From NCBI RefSeq assembly GCF_001870785.1, contig NZ_MOLV01000011.1:1-64000 (forward strand): a DNA stretch of 64,000 nt. Direction: 5' to 3'. Of this stretch, positions 27,132 through 35,681 are shown piece after piece. The position numbers were made by a program, and so were the translations under genes. The notes below the pieces were generated by a model. The model did no database searches, had not been told where the DNA came from, and saw only the letters and a list, made by a program, of their open reading frames with translations. The DNA is from Exiguobacterium sp. KRL4. GTDB lineage: Bacteria > Bacillota > Bacilli > Exiguobacteriales > Exiguobacteriaceae. Positions within the stretch are counted from its first letter, which is position 1; every line of letters starts with the position of its first letter.

Positions 27132-27845
27132 TTAGAGCAATGACTCCATTGCTGATACTTTCTCGTACATAAAGACTTCGTAGATTTTTTTCTTGAAGTT
27201 GTAGTCCATGCTGACAACCATCCGTTTTTTCGGATCCGTCGTTTGGAAGACGTATGACTTCATCATGACCGGATCAGCAAGCCCCAACTTGATATCTGCT
27301 TTTGAAGCGACCGTGGAATAATCAAAGTGTCCCCAGTCCATCCATTCGCCAAGTCCCTTGCCCGTCAAGACGGCATCGAGCTGTTTTTCTGTCATGCCTT
27401 CTGTCAACTTGGCACCTTTAGTCAGTTGCATCTTACTTTCACGCACACCAAGTTTTGTTTTTGCCGTGACTTCAATCATTCTCGATGTCAGACGATAGAC
27501 TGAATCCTTACTTTTTGTCACAAACGACAGCGAAGTATACGTTGGTGCCACTTTCACTTTCGTATCATGAAAGTCATACGCCACAAACTTCTGTCCATCT
27601 TCTTTATCCGAGAACTCTGGTTTTTTCTTCAACATCGTCGAACCGTCTTTTTTTGTTAATTGTGTTTTATAACTTTTTCCGTAAAGAACTTTTGCGACCT
27701 GCTCCATCGTCATGCCTGGTTTCAAAGCTTCAAACTGGACGGTTGCTTGCGTTTCTTCTTTCGTTGCCGCTTCTGCTGTTCCTGCAATCAGTGTTGAACC
27801 GGCGATGAGTGCTGCGATTGTTAATTTACCGAATGTTGTTGTCAT
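27132..27845 (-). CDS. Secreted two-repeat protein, paralogue 1 (BLIP/SmpA-like?)
   Basis: A 237-residue protein with a signal peptide (first ~26 residues, cut near AEA). It has two related halves: residues ~35-75 (FEALKPGMTMEQVAKVLYGKSYK) and ~145-175 (LTKGAKLTEGMTEKQLDAVLTGKGLGEWMDW), each followed by beta-rich sequence. The repeated GMT...V/LD.VL.GKG helix-turn pattern resembles BLIP and SmpA/OmlA-like folds, but I cannot confirm this. It is the last gene of a run of three paralogues behind a subtilase. Confidence 0.75.
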   Translation of the reverse strand: MTTTFGKLTIAALIAGSTLIAGTAEAATKEETQATVQFEALKPGMTMEQVAKVLYGKSYKTQLTKKDGSTMLKKKPEFSDKEDGQKFVAYDFHDTKVKVAPTYTSLSFVTKSKDSVYRLTSRMIEVTAKTKLGVRESKMQLTKGAKLTEGMTEKQLDAVLTGKGLGEWMDWGHFDYSTVASKADIKLGLADPVMMKSYVFQTTDPKKRMVVSMDYNFKKKIYEVFMYEKVSAMESLL

Positions 27846-27872
27846 GTGTAGTCGCTCTTTTCTGTTTTAGGA

Positions 27873-28577
27873 TTAGTAGAGTACTTGAGTACTCGATATA
27901 TTTTCCATCCAATCGACACGGTAGGTTTTTTTCTTGGAATCGAATGTCATATGGACTTGTAATCGTTTGTTCGAATGATTCGTCCGGAAAATATAGACCT
28001 TTGTTTTCCCTTCACCAAGACCCATTTTTTTCAGCTCTTGTTTTGAAAAGCTATGACTGAAATCTGTTGTCGACCATGTCATCCAGTCACCCAGACCTTT
28101 TCCTGTCAGTACTTTGTCGAGCTGCTGTTCCGTCATATCGTACTCGACTTGTTTACCTCGCTTCAGCTGTTTATCACTTTGCCGAACGCCCATCGGATTC
28201 TCTCCACTGAATTCAAGAGATCTTAATGCCAAACGGTAGACTTTATCTTTCGGCTTGGCTGCAAACAAAAACGTCATATAGTTTTTTTCCTGTTTACCGG
28301 GAATGAAGTAGAATACGAAGTCCAAGTCCTTAGACGTCTCTTCTTTTGGTGACTTTTCCTTTAAAATCGTCCGCCCATTCTTTTTCGTCAGGTGTTTTTT
28401 ATAGGTTTTGCCATACCGTTGTTTCGCAAACTCGGCAATCGTCATTCCTGTCTTATACTTCGCAAACGCAGTCGTGACTTGTTTTTCCTGTGTCGTCGCC
28501 GCATTGGCCGTTCCACTGAATACGATCGATGTGGCGAGTGTCAGCATCAAGGTATATTTCCAGATATTCTTTCGCAC
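27873..28577 (-). CDS. Secreted two-repeat protein, paralogue 2
   Basis: A 234-residue protein with signal peptide (cleavage near ANA) and the same two-half plan as its neighbours: FAKYKTGMTIAEFAKQRYGKTYKKHLTKKNG, then QVEYDMTEQQLDKVLTGKGLGDWMTW. The conserved GKGLGxWMxW block is shared with paralogue 1. Gaps to its neighbours are 18 and 27 bases, so all three are co-transcribed. Function unknown; inhibition or chaperoning of the operon's protease is one possibility. Confidence 0.75.
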   Translation of the reverse strand: MRKNIWKYTLMLTLATSIVFSGTANAATTQEKQVTTAFAKYKTGMTIAEFAKQRYGKTYKKHLTKKNGRTILKEKSPKEETSKDLDFVFYFIPGKQEKNYMTFLFAAKPKDKVYRLALRSLEFSGENPMGVRQSDKQLKRGKQVEYDMTEQQLDKVLTGKGLGDWMTWSTTDFSHSFSKQELKKMGLGEGKTKVYIFRTNHSNKRLQVHMTFDSKKKTYRVDWMENISSTQVLY

Positions 28578-28595
28578 GAATGACGCTCCTCTTTT

Positions 28596-29330
28596 TTACT
28601 TTACCTCGTCTTCTTCAAGCGTTAAGACAGAGTAGTAATTCACTTTGTATTTTTTATGACGATCATCATAATGCATGACCAGATCAATTTGTTTGTGCGG
28701 ATTCGAACTGTCGAACACGTAAACTTTTGATTGCCCCAGGTACTTATACTTTTTCCGTTCCTGCTTCGTCTGGACGGCTGTATAATCCCAACTCCACCGC
28801 ATCGCCACATGTCCCAGCCCTTGTTGACCCGAGACATGACGATCCAGTTGCCGTTCCGTTTGTCCGCTGTGTATCCGTGTGATATGAGGAATCGTCCGGG
28901 TACTTTCTCGTAATCCGGTGGGTGAATCCGCAAGAAACTGGAGTGCTTTCGTGGTGAGGTAGTACGTCGATTTGTTTCGTTTCGTATCAAACTCCAGTTC
29001 CATCCGCGTCGGCAATGTCTTCGACCGGTCGAAAAACGCATACGTCCGTGTCCGGTATCCTTGTTCGTTTTTGACGCGTATTGCCTTTTGCTTAAAGACT
29101 GTCGCCCCGTTCTTCTCAGTCAAGTGTTGTTTGTAGGACTTTCCGTACATGACTTTGGCGACTTGTACCAACGTCAGTCCAAACGCAAATGACCGGTAGG
29201 TTGCTAGCACCTGTTTTTCTTCCTTCGATATCGCCTGTACTTCTATCGTCGCAGTCAGACAGAGTACACCGACAATGAGCCCCGTGATCAGTTGTTTCAA
29301 CCGTCTCATCGCTATCTCTACTTTCTTCAT
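28596..29330 (-). CDS. Secreted two-repeat protein, paralogue 3
   Basis: A 244-residue member of the same family, the most divergent of the three: FAFGLTLVQVAKVMYGKSYKQHLTEKNG in the first half and HSGQTERQLDRHVSGQQGLGHVAMRW in the second. A hydrophobic signal segment ends near VQA. The ATG at 29330 overlaps the subtilase stop (ATGA); an ATG at 29309 is an alternative. Overlap with the protease gene implies coupled translation and linked function. Confidence 0.72.
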   Translation of the reverse strand: MKKVEIAMRRLKQLITGLIVGVLCLTATIEVQAISKEEKQVLATYRSFAFGLTLVQVAKVMYGKSYKQHLTEKNGATVFKQKAIRVKNEQGYRTRTYAFFDRSKTLPTRMELEFDTKRNKSTYYLTTKALQFLADSPTGLRESTRTIPHITRIHSGQTERQLDRHVSGQQGLGHVAMRWSWDYTAVQTKQERKKYKYLGQSKVYVFDSSNPHKQIDLVMHYDDRHKKYKVNYYSVLTLEEDEVK

Positions 29331-30895
29331 TTCAAGAGTCTCACAGCCCGGTCAGCATCAAGCCGTCCGTACCCGTACGACGTGTCATATCCTTTTTTCC
29401 CAAGGTCTTGTGCTGATTTTTTGAGAATGCTTTCGACTTCAGACGCTTTGATCGTCGGTTTTAAGCTGTAGAGGACGCTCGCGACACCGGCGACATGCGG
29501 TGCTGCCATCGACGTCCCGCTCCAGAAGGCCGATACCCCGTCACTCAGGTAACTTGGAATGTCTTGTCCTGGTGCAATCAAATCGAGTCCTTCGCCATAG
29601 TTCGAGAAAGCCGATCGTTTGTCGAACCGGTTGGAGGACCCGACTGAGAGCGCATACTGCGACCGTGCCGGATAGGACAGTTTGTTCGTTCCTTCATTCC
29701 CTGCCGCGACGACAACAAGAACTCCTTGTTTTTTCGCATAGGCGAGAGCATCTTCAATCGCCCGGGACGAGAATCCGCCACCGATGCTGATATTGATGAC
29801 TTTGGCTTTCTTCTTCACCGCATGCAGGATCCCTTTGGCGATATTCGAGTTGGAACCGTAGTTGTCTTCCCCGAGCACTTTGATCGGGATGATCGATGCT
29901 TTTGCATTGATGCCAGACATGCCGTACGTATTATTGCTGTTCGACGCGATGATACCAGCAATGTGTGAGCCATGACCATGATCATCGATGGCGAGCTGAC
30001 GGCGGTTGACGAAATCATACCCAAGATCCATCCGGACCCGTCCGGCAAAATCGGCGTACGTCGGGTTGATCCCGGTATCGATGACAGCGACGAGGACCGT
30101 CGATTGTTTTTTCGAAGTAATCCGCTTTTTCATCGCGTCGAAATTGATATCGGCTCCTTTGACGCCACCCCGTTGTCCGGTATTGTTCAACGACCACTGA
30201 TACGATTTGAAGACATCATTTCCGAGTCCATGCATCTGACTATCGAGTTCGACATAGGCGACGCCACGTGTTTGTTCGAGTTGGCGTTTCGCGGCAAGTG
30301 CCTGCATGACCGTCCGGTACGTGAATTTCTCGAGCTTGAGTCCTGCGTCAATCGTTTCCCGTTTGACGGCATCCGTTTGCTCAGACAACTGCTGATTCTG
30401 ATCAGCTGTTCCCGTCCATTTGACGACGAGACTGCTCGCTTTCGCCGATGTGCTCGACTGACCAATCGACTCCCGAAGCGGTTGTAGGCGTTCGAGTTTA
30501 AACGGGACGACAAACGCCGTATTTTTCTTTCCTTCAATCTCTATGTATTGACGTCCAATCCAACTGAGTGGGAAGATCAGCGACTGATTCGTAACTTGAT
30601 CGTACCGTCCGTAGACCAGTTGTTGTTTATAGTCTGTTTGTGATTCATAGACCGTGACCGCTTCCGTCGCGTCCGCAGCAAACTTGAGGTGAGTGCCGCC
30701 CGTCAGGTAGGTTTTTGTATCAAAGTAAAACAAGGCTTTTCCTTTGCTGTCAAACTTTCCTTTAATGTAGGCTTTCTTTGTTTTCGCGTCCAGCGCCGGT
30801 AATTTTTGCGCACCGGTCCCTGCTGCTTCTGTTTGAATCGGTACGGCTGTTCCCAGTAGACCGAAAACCGTCAAGCCGACTAACCATTTTTGCAT
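29327..30895 (-). CDS. Secreted subtilisin-like serine protease A (peptidase S8)
   Basis: A 522-residue preproprotein from the ATG at 30895, which follows GGAGGAG. It has a signal peptide (to about residue 24), a long N-terminal region of about 230 residues and an S8 catalytic domain with D273 (AVIDTG), H308 (HGHGSHIAG), oxyanion N400 (AAGNEG) and S462 (SGTSMAAPHVAG). All catalytic residues are present. It leads an operon with three secreted two-repeat proteins and is paralogous to the protease encoded at 31054. Confidence 0.93.
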   Translation of the reverse strand: MQKWLVGLTVFGLLGTAVPIQTEAAGTGAQKLPALDAKTKKAYIKGKFDSKGKALFYFDTKTYLTGGTHLKFAADATEAVTVYESQTDYKQQLVYGRYDQVTNQSLIFPLSWIGRQYIEIEGKKNTAFVVPFKLERLQPLRESIGQSSTSAKASSLVVKWTGTADQNQQLSEQTDAVKRETIDAGLKLEKFTYRTVMQALAAKRQLEQTRGVAYVELDSQMHGLGNDVFKSYQWSLNNTGQRGGVKGADINFDAMKKRITSKKQSTVLVAVIDTGINPTYADFAGRVRMDLGYDFVNRRQLAIDDHGHGSHIAGIIASNSNNTYGMSGINAKASIIPIKVLGEDNYGSNSNIAKGILHAVKKKAKVINISIGGGFSSRAIEDALAYAKKQGVLVVVAAGNEGTNKLSYPARSQYALSVGSSNRFDKRSAFSNYGEGLDLIAPGQDIPSYLSDGVSAFWSGTSMAAPHVAGVASVLYSLKPTIKASEVESILKKSAQDLGKKGYDTSYGYGRLDADRAVRLLK

Positions 30896-31020
30896 TTTTT
30901 CACTCCTCCATCCGCCTTTTGTCCTATGCATCCAGTATAATGGAAATTTTTACGATAAACACCTAATTTTTGATTTTTCATCAGAATTTTTTCTGGAAAT
31001 TTAAAATAAATCGTAAAAAA

Positions 31021-31047
31021 GCGAATCCTTTGAAAGAACGGATTCGC
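31021..31047 (-). terminator. Terminator after subtilase B
   Basis: A perfect 8-bp GC-containing stem (31021-31028 with 31040-31047), followed on the minus strand by a T run. It separates the transcript of subtilase B from the operon of subtilase A. Confidence 0.7.
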
Positions 31048-31053
31048 CTTGCT

Positions 31054-32637
31054 TCATTTAATGTAACTGGCTGCTTTGTCGGCATTGAGACGACCCGATC
31101 CATATGTCGTATCGTACCCTTTACTGCCAAGATCCTTCGCTGATTTTTTGAGGATACTTTCGACATCGGTCGCTTTGATCGTCGGTTTCAGACTGTACAA
31201 GACACTCGCGACTGCCGCGACATGTGGGGCTGCCATCGAGGTCCCGCTCGCAAAAGCGAGTTCTCCGTCCGCGAGATAACTAGGAATAGAAACACCCGGT
31301 GCCACAAGATCAAGTCCCGTCCCGTAGTTCGAGAACGAGGCGCGTTTATCCGTCCGTCCCGTCGCCCCGACCGATAGGACATATTTTGAACGAGCCGGGT
31401 ATGACAATGCCTTTTTCGCCTCGTTACCAGAAGCAGCGACGACTAAGACATTTTCACTTTTCGCATAGGCAAGTGCTGACTCAACAGATTTAGAGGACGC
31501 GTACCCACCAAGACTGAGATTGATGACCTTCGCGCCTTTTTTGACCGCATGATTGATGCCACTCACAAGATCCGACGTGTAACCGGCTCCGCTTTCGTCC
31601 AAGATTTTAATCGGAATGATCGAAGCTTTGGCACTGATCCCTGTCATTCCGTACGTATTGTCACTACCTGCGGCGATGATGCCTGCGACATGCGAACCAT
31701 GTCCATTATCATCCCAAGCCGTCTTCGAACGATTGACGAAATCGTATCCAAGATCCATCCGGACCTTGCCGGCGAAATCGGCATAACTCGGGTTGACGCC
31801 TGAATCAATGACAGCGACGAGTGTCGTCGACTGTTTCTTTTTCGCAATCCGTTTTTGCATCGCCGTGAAACCGATGTCCCCTCCTTTGAGACCTTTTTTC
31901 TGTCCGGTGTTCAGGAGTGACCACTGGTGGTGTTTGAACGCATCGGCACCGAATGCTTGAACCGGCGTATCGTATTCGACGTACGCTGTCGCACTGGATT
32001 GCTCAAGTTTCTGTTTCGCCTGGTTCGCTTCCGTGGCCGATCGATACGTCAATTTTTCGAGTCGTAATTCAGGTGCCAATGACTGAACCGACTTAGCACC
32101 GACACTACTTGCACGCATCTTACCGGGTTTTGTTTTGACGATCAGTGCCGTGCTCGCCTTCGTTGTGACAGACGAACCTTTCGTCAAATCAACCGGTTCG
32201 TACCGCGACACACTAAACGGGACAGAGTACGTATCGCCAGGAGACCCTTCAAGAATTAAGTACTGACGCCCTTTCCAGCTGAGCGGGAAATACATCGTTT
32301 CGTCATTACGTTGAAAGTACCGGTCGTAGACGCGACCTGCATCGGCATCTGCTTTACTCGTAAATATCGTCCCGTAAACGTCCCAGTCGAGTTCAAATTC
32401 AAGATGCGTCCCGTCCGTGATAAAGTCGGCTGCATCCATGTACCAGACGTCAAATCCCTCTTCGTCAAATCGTCCTTTCATCGGTGCTCCGACGTAACTG
32501 CCATGGAACGTTGGTAATACTTTTGCATGCTCCACCTGCTGGCTACTGACCGTTTTTTGTTTGTCGATCGCTTCTCCGTTTAAACTAAATCCCATCAGTA
32601 CACTTGCCGCAAGACTACCCGTAATGATCTTTTTCAC
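31054..32637 (-). CDS. Secreted subtilisin-like serine protease B (peptidase S8)
   Basis: A 527-residue preproprotein with signal peptide (to about residue 23), an N-terminal region similar to subtilase A and an S8 domain with D278 (AVIDSG), H313 (NGHGSHVAG), N405 (ASGNEA) and S467 (SGTSMAAPHVAA). The two proteases share blocks such as YADFAG.VRMDLGYDFVNR and end similarly, so they arose by tandem duplication. It has its own terminator and lies downstream of gtfC. Confidence 0.93.
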   Translation of the reverse strand: MKKIITGSLAASVLMGFSLNGEAIDKQKTVSSQQVEHAKVLPTFHGSYVGAPMKGRFDEEGFDVWYMDAADFITDGTHLEFELDWDVYGTIFTSKADADAGRVYDRYFQRNDETMYFPLSWKGRQYLILEGSPGDTYSVPFSVSRYEPVDLTKGSSVTTKASTALIVKTKPGKMRASSVGAKSVQSLAPELRLEKLTYRSATEANQAKQKLEQSSATAYVEYDTPVQAFGADAFKHHQWSLLNTGQKKGLKGGDIGFTAMQKRIAKKKQSTTLVAVIDSGVNPSYADFAGKVRMDLGYDFVNRSKTAWDDNGHGSHVAGIIAAGSDNTYGMTGISAKASIIPIKILDESGAGYTSDLVSGINHAVKKGAKVINLSLGGYASSKSVESALAYAKSENVLVVAASGNEAKKALSYPARSKYVLSVGATGRTDKRASFSNYGTGLDLVAPGVSIPSYLADGELAFASGTSMAAPHVAAVASVLYSLKPTIKATDVESILKKSAKDLGSKGYDTTYGSGRLNADKAASYIK

Positions 32638-32751
32638 CTTTCCACTCCTCCAATTGTCTTAGGTCTATACACCTATATACCCATTAATTATGGAATAATG
32701 TGGAATTTTAAAAATCATTTACCTGATTCGTTCAATTTTCAGACGAAAAAA

Positions 32752-32776
32752 ATCCACCACCTGAGAGGTGATGGAT
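32752..32776 (-). terminator. Terminator of gtfC
   Basis: An 11-bp stem with one mismatch (32752-32762 with 32766-32776) and an A-rich plus-strand flank giving a T run on the minus strand. It lies 7 bases after the gtfC stop. Confidence 0.7.
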
Positions 32777-32783
32777 GAGTGAC

Positions 32784-35465
32784 TTACCTGACGATGACTT
32801 TGAAGGTCTTGACGACCTTGTAGTTTCCGACCGTCGTATAGGTGACGCGAATTGACGTTGTTCCTTTGCTAACTGCTTTGACTTGACCTTTTGACGAGAC
32901 CGTTGCGACTTTTTTATTGAGTGACGCATAGCTGACGGACTTGATTTGATCCGTTGCTGCCGCGTAACCGATCGTCGTTACTTGACCTGGTTTCAATGTT
33001 TTTTGCGTTGCTTTGAGCGTAACGCTGTTGACTTTCGTCTCGATCGGCAATGTTGTCGTCAAGACGAAACCGTCTTTTAGTGTCACAGTTGCTGTGACCG
33101 TTGTCTTACCAGCTGCTTTACCAACGAGACGTCCCGTTGTATCGACTGTTGCTTTTGATGAATCGGCTACTTGATAACGAATTGACGAGACAGCTGATGA
33201 GCTATTTGCGACTTTCGTTTTCAGGTTGATGCCTTTTCCTTGGTAGACACTTGCTTTTTCAATCGTTGCCGTTGGTGCTTTTGTTGTTTGCGGAACGAAG
33301 ACACCAAGGTATCCATTCACTTCTGCTGTTCTCATGCCTTTGACCGGAACCGTCAAGATACCGTTTTTATCTGTGACGAGTTTCGTCTTACTGACACCAC
33401 TAGCATCGACGAAGACTTGGTTCGTGTGCTGTTTCCCCATATCGATTTTAATTGTCGTGTTGAGTGTCGATTTTTTACCGATGACCGTCGCAACACCCGT
33501 GTTGCGGTTTTTACCGAGACGTACGCTTGAAATCAAGTGATCTCCGGCGATTTTCGACGTGTTCGCTGTGTGCGACACGACTTTTTGGGCACCGTATGCG
33601 TACTGCTTGCGGACTTTCAGCAAGTTCGTGATTTCATCATAATACGGTGTTTGTTTCGCCATATAGGAAGCATCTGTCTGATACAAGTCACCATAATAGA
33701 CGGTTGGGACTGTATCTTTGTTCGTCAGCAAGTATGCATATTGTGCGACAACGTTATCGACCGAATATTTTTTCTTCGTGCTTGCGAGTTCTGCATTATA
33801 GATGTTAAGTGCTTTTTTCTCTGTCTCTTTATCGTACATCTTTTCGAACGATTTCGGCTCTTCGCCTGCTGCGTACTGGACACCTGTTTTGATACCGTAG
33901 AGATCGAGCATGATTTGGTTGACACGGTTTTTCTCTTGGTCATGGTTGTTGACGAATGACCAGTTGGCGGACGCATCAGTCGATCCTGCTCCTGCCCGGT
34001 TAACAGTTGAACCGGTTGCGATGGCACTTAACGGACGTTTTGACATTTCGTTTCCGAGTGCATTCCGCATCGTGAAGTAGAGTGGTGAATCCATGATGAG
34101 CTGTTCATCATTGTTTGCTTTCATATATGATTTTTGCTCTGATTTGTAGCTTTCGATGTAGCTCAAATGCTCTTTTTTACCGAAGTGCTCTTTTGCGACT
34201 TGTGCTTCCGCCTTCAGAATCGCCGTATCATAATGGGACGCCGCATCGATTCGGAATCCGTCGAACTTGTACGTCTCAAGCATCCACTTCATCCAGTTCT
34301 TTTGCTCTTTGATGACTTCTGCGTTCGAGTTGGCCAAGTCTACTCCAAGCAGGAACTCGTCATTATTCGTCATCGTCTTGTTGTAGGCTTGAAGCGGTAA
34401 GCCGGCTTCATCGACGAACAGGAACTGATCTTCGATGTCGATGCCCGAATTGTCATTCTGATACGAACGTTCTTCTGATCCGTATCCGTAGACAGCTTGT
34501 GTTTTCATGTATTCTTCTGTCAATTTAGCAATCTTCGTGTTGTCAGGAGACGCAAGTAATGCTTCTTTTGTTGCAAAACCATTTTCTTTCATATAGGCGA
34601 GATATCCTGGATCTTTCGCATACTGCGACAACATCGGTTTCCAGTTTTGTGGCGATACTTCATACCAACCATCTGCCGCAAGATATGTATCAACGACGTT
34701 CAAGCTTTGTGTTTTCGACGCTTCCATCAACCATTCCGGGAGATAGTTTTTCTCGTTGTTTGGTCCAAAGTAACGGTACGGTTTACCGTCTTTGTCCGTC
34801 ATGACACGTCCTGTACCTTGACCTTGAAGAGAGGTTCCGTTTAAGAAGGTTTTGTTCCATTCTTTGAGGTAACCGTATTTCGCTTGCCCCATTCCGCCCC
34901 CTTTTGTATAGGCGAGGTAAGGTGTCGCGAGTGTTTTCGTTGTTTGTCCACCCGTATACGGATTTGCGAACGGCTCTCCTGAGCTTGTCGCACGACGGAC
35001 GAAGACGGCTTCACGCTGGTTCAAACCAAGCATTTGGTTTGGTACTAAATCCATCTGAACCTTGATGTTGTCGTCATGTAACATATCGACCATCATCTCG
35101 AGATGACTCGCTTTACCATATTTCGTCGCCGTCGCTCCACCTGGACCTTGTGGGAACTCACCAAAATCATACCGATCAGCGATCGCATATCCTTCCATGT
35201 AACGTGCCATGTCGAACGAACGATAAGCCGGTGGCATCCAAACGTCTGTCACACCCCATGAATTCAGCAAGTCACCTTTTTTAGCGAGTGTCCGATACAT
35301 GTTGCTGTCATACGGTTGGTACAGACTGAAACTTTGGAAGATGACATGGTTATCCAGCTTTTCACCTGATGTGTAAGCTGCTGCTTGCTTTGGTGCGATA
35401 CCGAAACTGCTTGCCGCTACGACGGTCGCGAGTAATCCGACTGATACTTTTTTCGTGTTCTTCAT
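32784..35465 (-). CDS. gtfC: GtfC-type 4,6-alpha-glucanotransferase (GH70)
   Basis: A secreted 893-residue enzyme with signal peptide (to about residue 30). The catalytic core has GH13-like, non-permuted motif order: motif I MDLVPNQ (about 138-144), motif II FRIDAA with nucleophile D407, motif III YIES with acid/base E438, and motif IV NNHDQE with D509. The VPNQ form of motif I marks GH70 rather than alpha-amylase. C-terminal domains include bacterial Ig-like repeats (about residues 725-893). Such enzymes turn starch or maltodextrins into alpha-1,4/1,6 glucans. Exiguobacterium is the classic source of this subfamily. Confidence 0.9.
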   Translation of the reverse strand: MKNTKKVSVGLLATVVAASSFGIAPKQAAAYTSGEKLDNHVIFQSFSLYQPYDSNMYRTLAKKGDLLNSWGVTDVWMPPAYRSFDMARYMEGYAIADRYDFGEFPQGPGGATATKYGKASHLEMMVDMLHDDNIKVQMDLVPNQMLGLNQREAVFVRRATSSGEPFANPYTGGQTTKTLATPYLAYTKGGGMGQAKYGYLKEWNKTFLNGTSLQGQGTGRVMTDKDGKPYRYFGPNNEKNYLPEWLMEASKTQSLNVVDTYLAADGWYEVSPQNWKPMLSQYAKDPGYLAYMKENGFATKEALLASPDNTKIAKLTEEYMKTQAVYGYGSEERSYQNDNSGIDIEDQFLFVDEAGLPLQAYNKTMTNNDEFLLGVDLANSNAEVIKEQKNWMKWMLETYKFDGFRIDAASHYDTAILKAEAQVAKEHFGKKEHLSYIESYKSEQKSYMKANNDEQLIMDSPLYFTMRNALGNEMSKRPLSAIATGSTVNRAGAGSTDASANWSFVNNHDQEKNRVNQIMLDLYGIKTGVQYAAGEEPKSFEKMYDKETEKKALNIYNAELASTKKKYSVDNVVAQYAYLLTNKDTVPTVYYGDLYQTDASYMAKQTPYYDEITNLLKVRKQYAYGAQKVVSHTANTSKIAGDHLISSVRLGKNRNTGVATVIGKKSTLNTTIKIDMGKQHTNQVFVDASGVSKTKLVTDKNGILTVPVKGMRTAEVNGYLGVFVPQTTKAPTATIEKASVYQGKGINLKTKVANSSSAVSSIRYQVADSSKATVDTTGRLVGKAAGKTTVTATVTLKDGFVLTTTLPIETKVNSVTLKATQKTLKPGQVTTIGYAAATDQIKSVSYASLNKKVATVSSKGQVKAVSKGTTSIRVTYTTVGNYKVVKTFKVIVR

Positions 35466-35604
35466 TGGTATTATTCTCCTTTATTGTCTGTATGTATTTG
35501 ATTGTTTTTCCCTTTAATTACTAATCAACATGACATAATTTAACATCTTTCTTTTGTCATGACACCTCTATTTTAATAAAATAAGTCAATAGATTTCACG
35601 AAAT

Positions 35605-35616
35605 GCAATCGATTGC
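35605..35616. promoter_or_regulatory. Perfect 12-bp palindrome upstream of gtfC, LacI-type operator-like
   Basis: GCAATCGATTGC is a perfect palindrome with the central CG typical of LacI-family operators, such as those of maltose/maltodextrin regulators. It lies about 140 bases upstream of the gtfC start. A regulator is not encoded in the window. Confidence 0.5.
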
Positions 35617-35634
35617 GCTAATCATCACAAAAAA

Positions 35635-35668
35635 AACACCTTCCAGCCATTTCTGGACAGAAGGTGTT
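35635..35668 (-). terminator. Terminator of the S-layer-like gene
   Basis: A 9-bp stem (35635-35643 with 35660-35668) with an inner CCAG/CTGG pairing and a T run on the minus strand. It ends the transcript of the 1098-residue surface protein. Confidence 0.75.
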
Positions 35669-35681
35669 CAAGTAAATCGGA

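Noticed and set aside
29972-30487. A 171-codon open frame antisense to subtilase A
   Set aside because: It is a shadow of a clearly real protease gene with intact catalytic motifs and has no start signal of its own.
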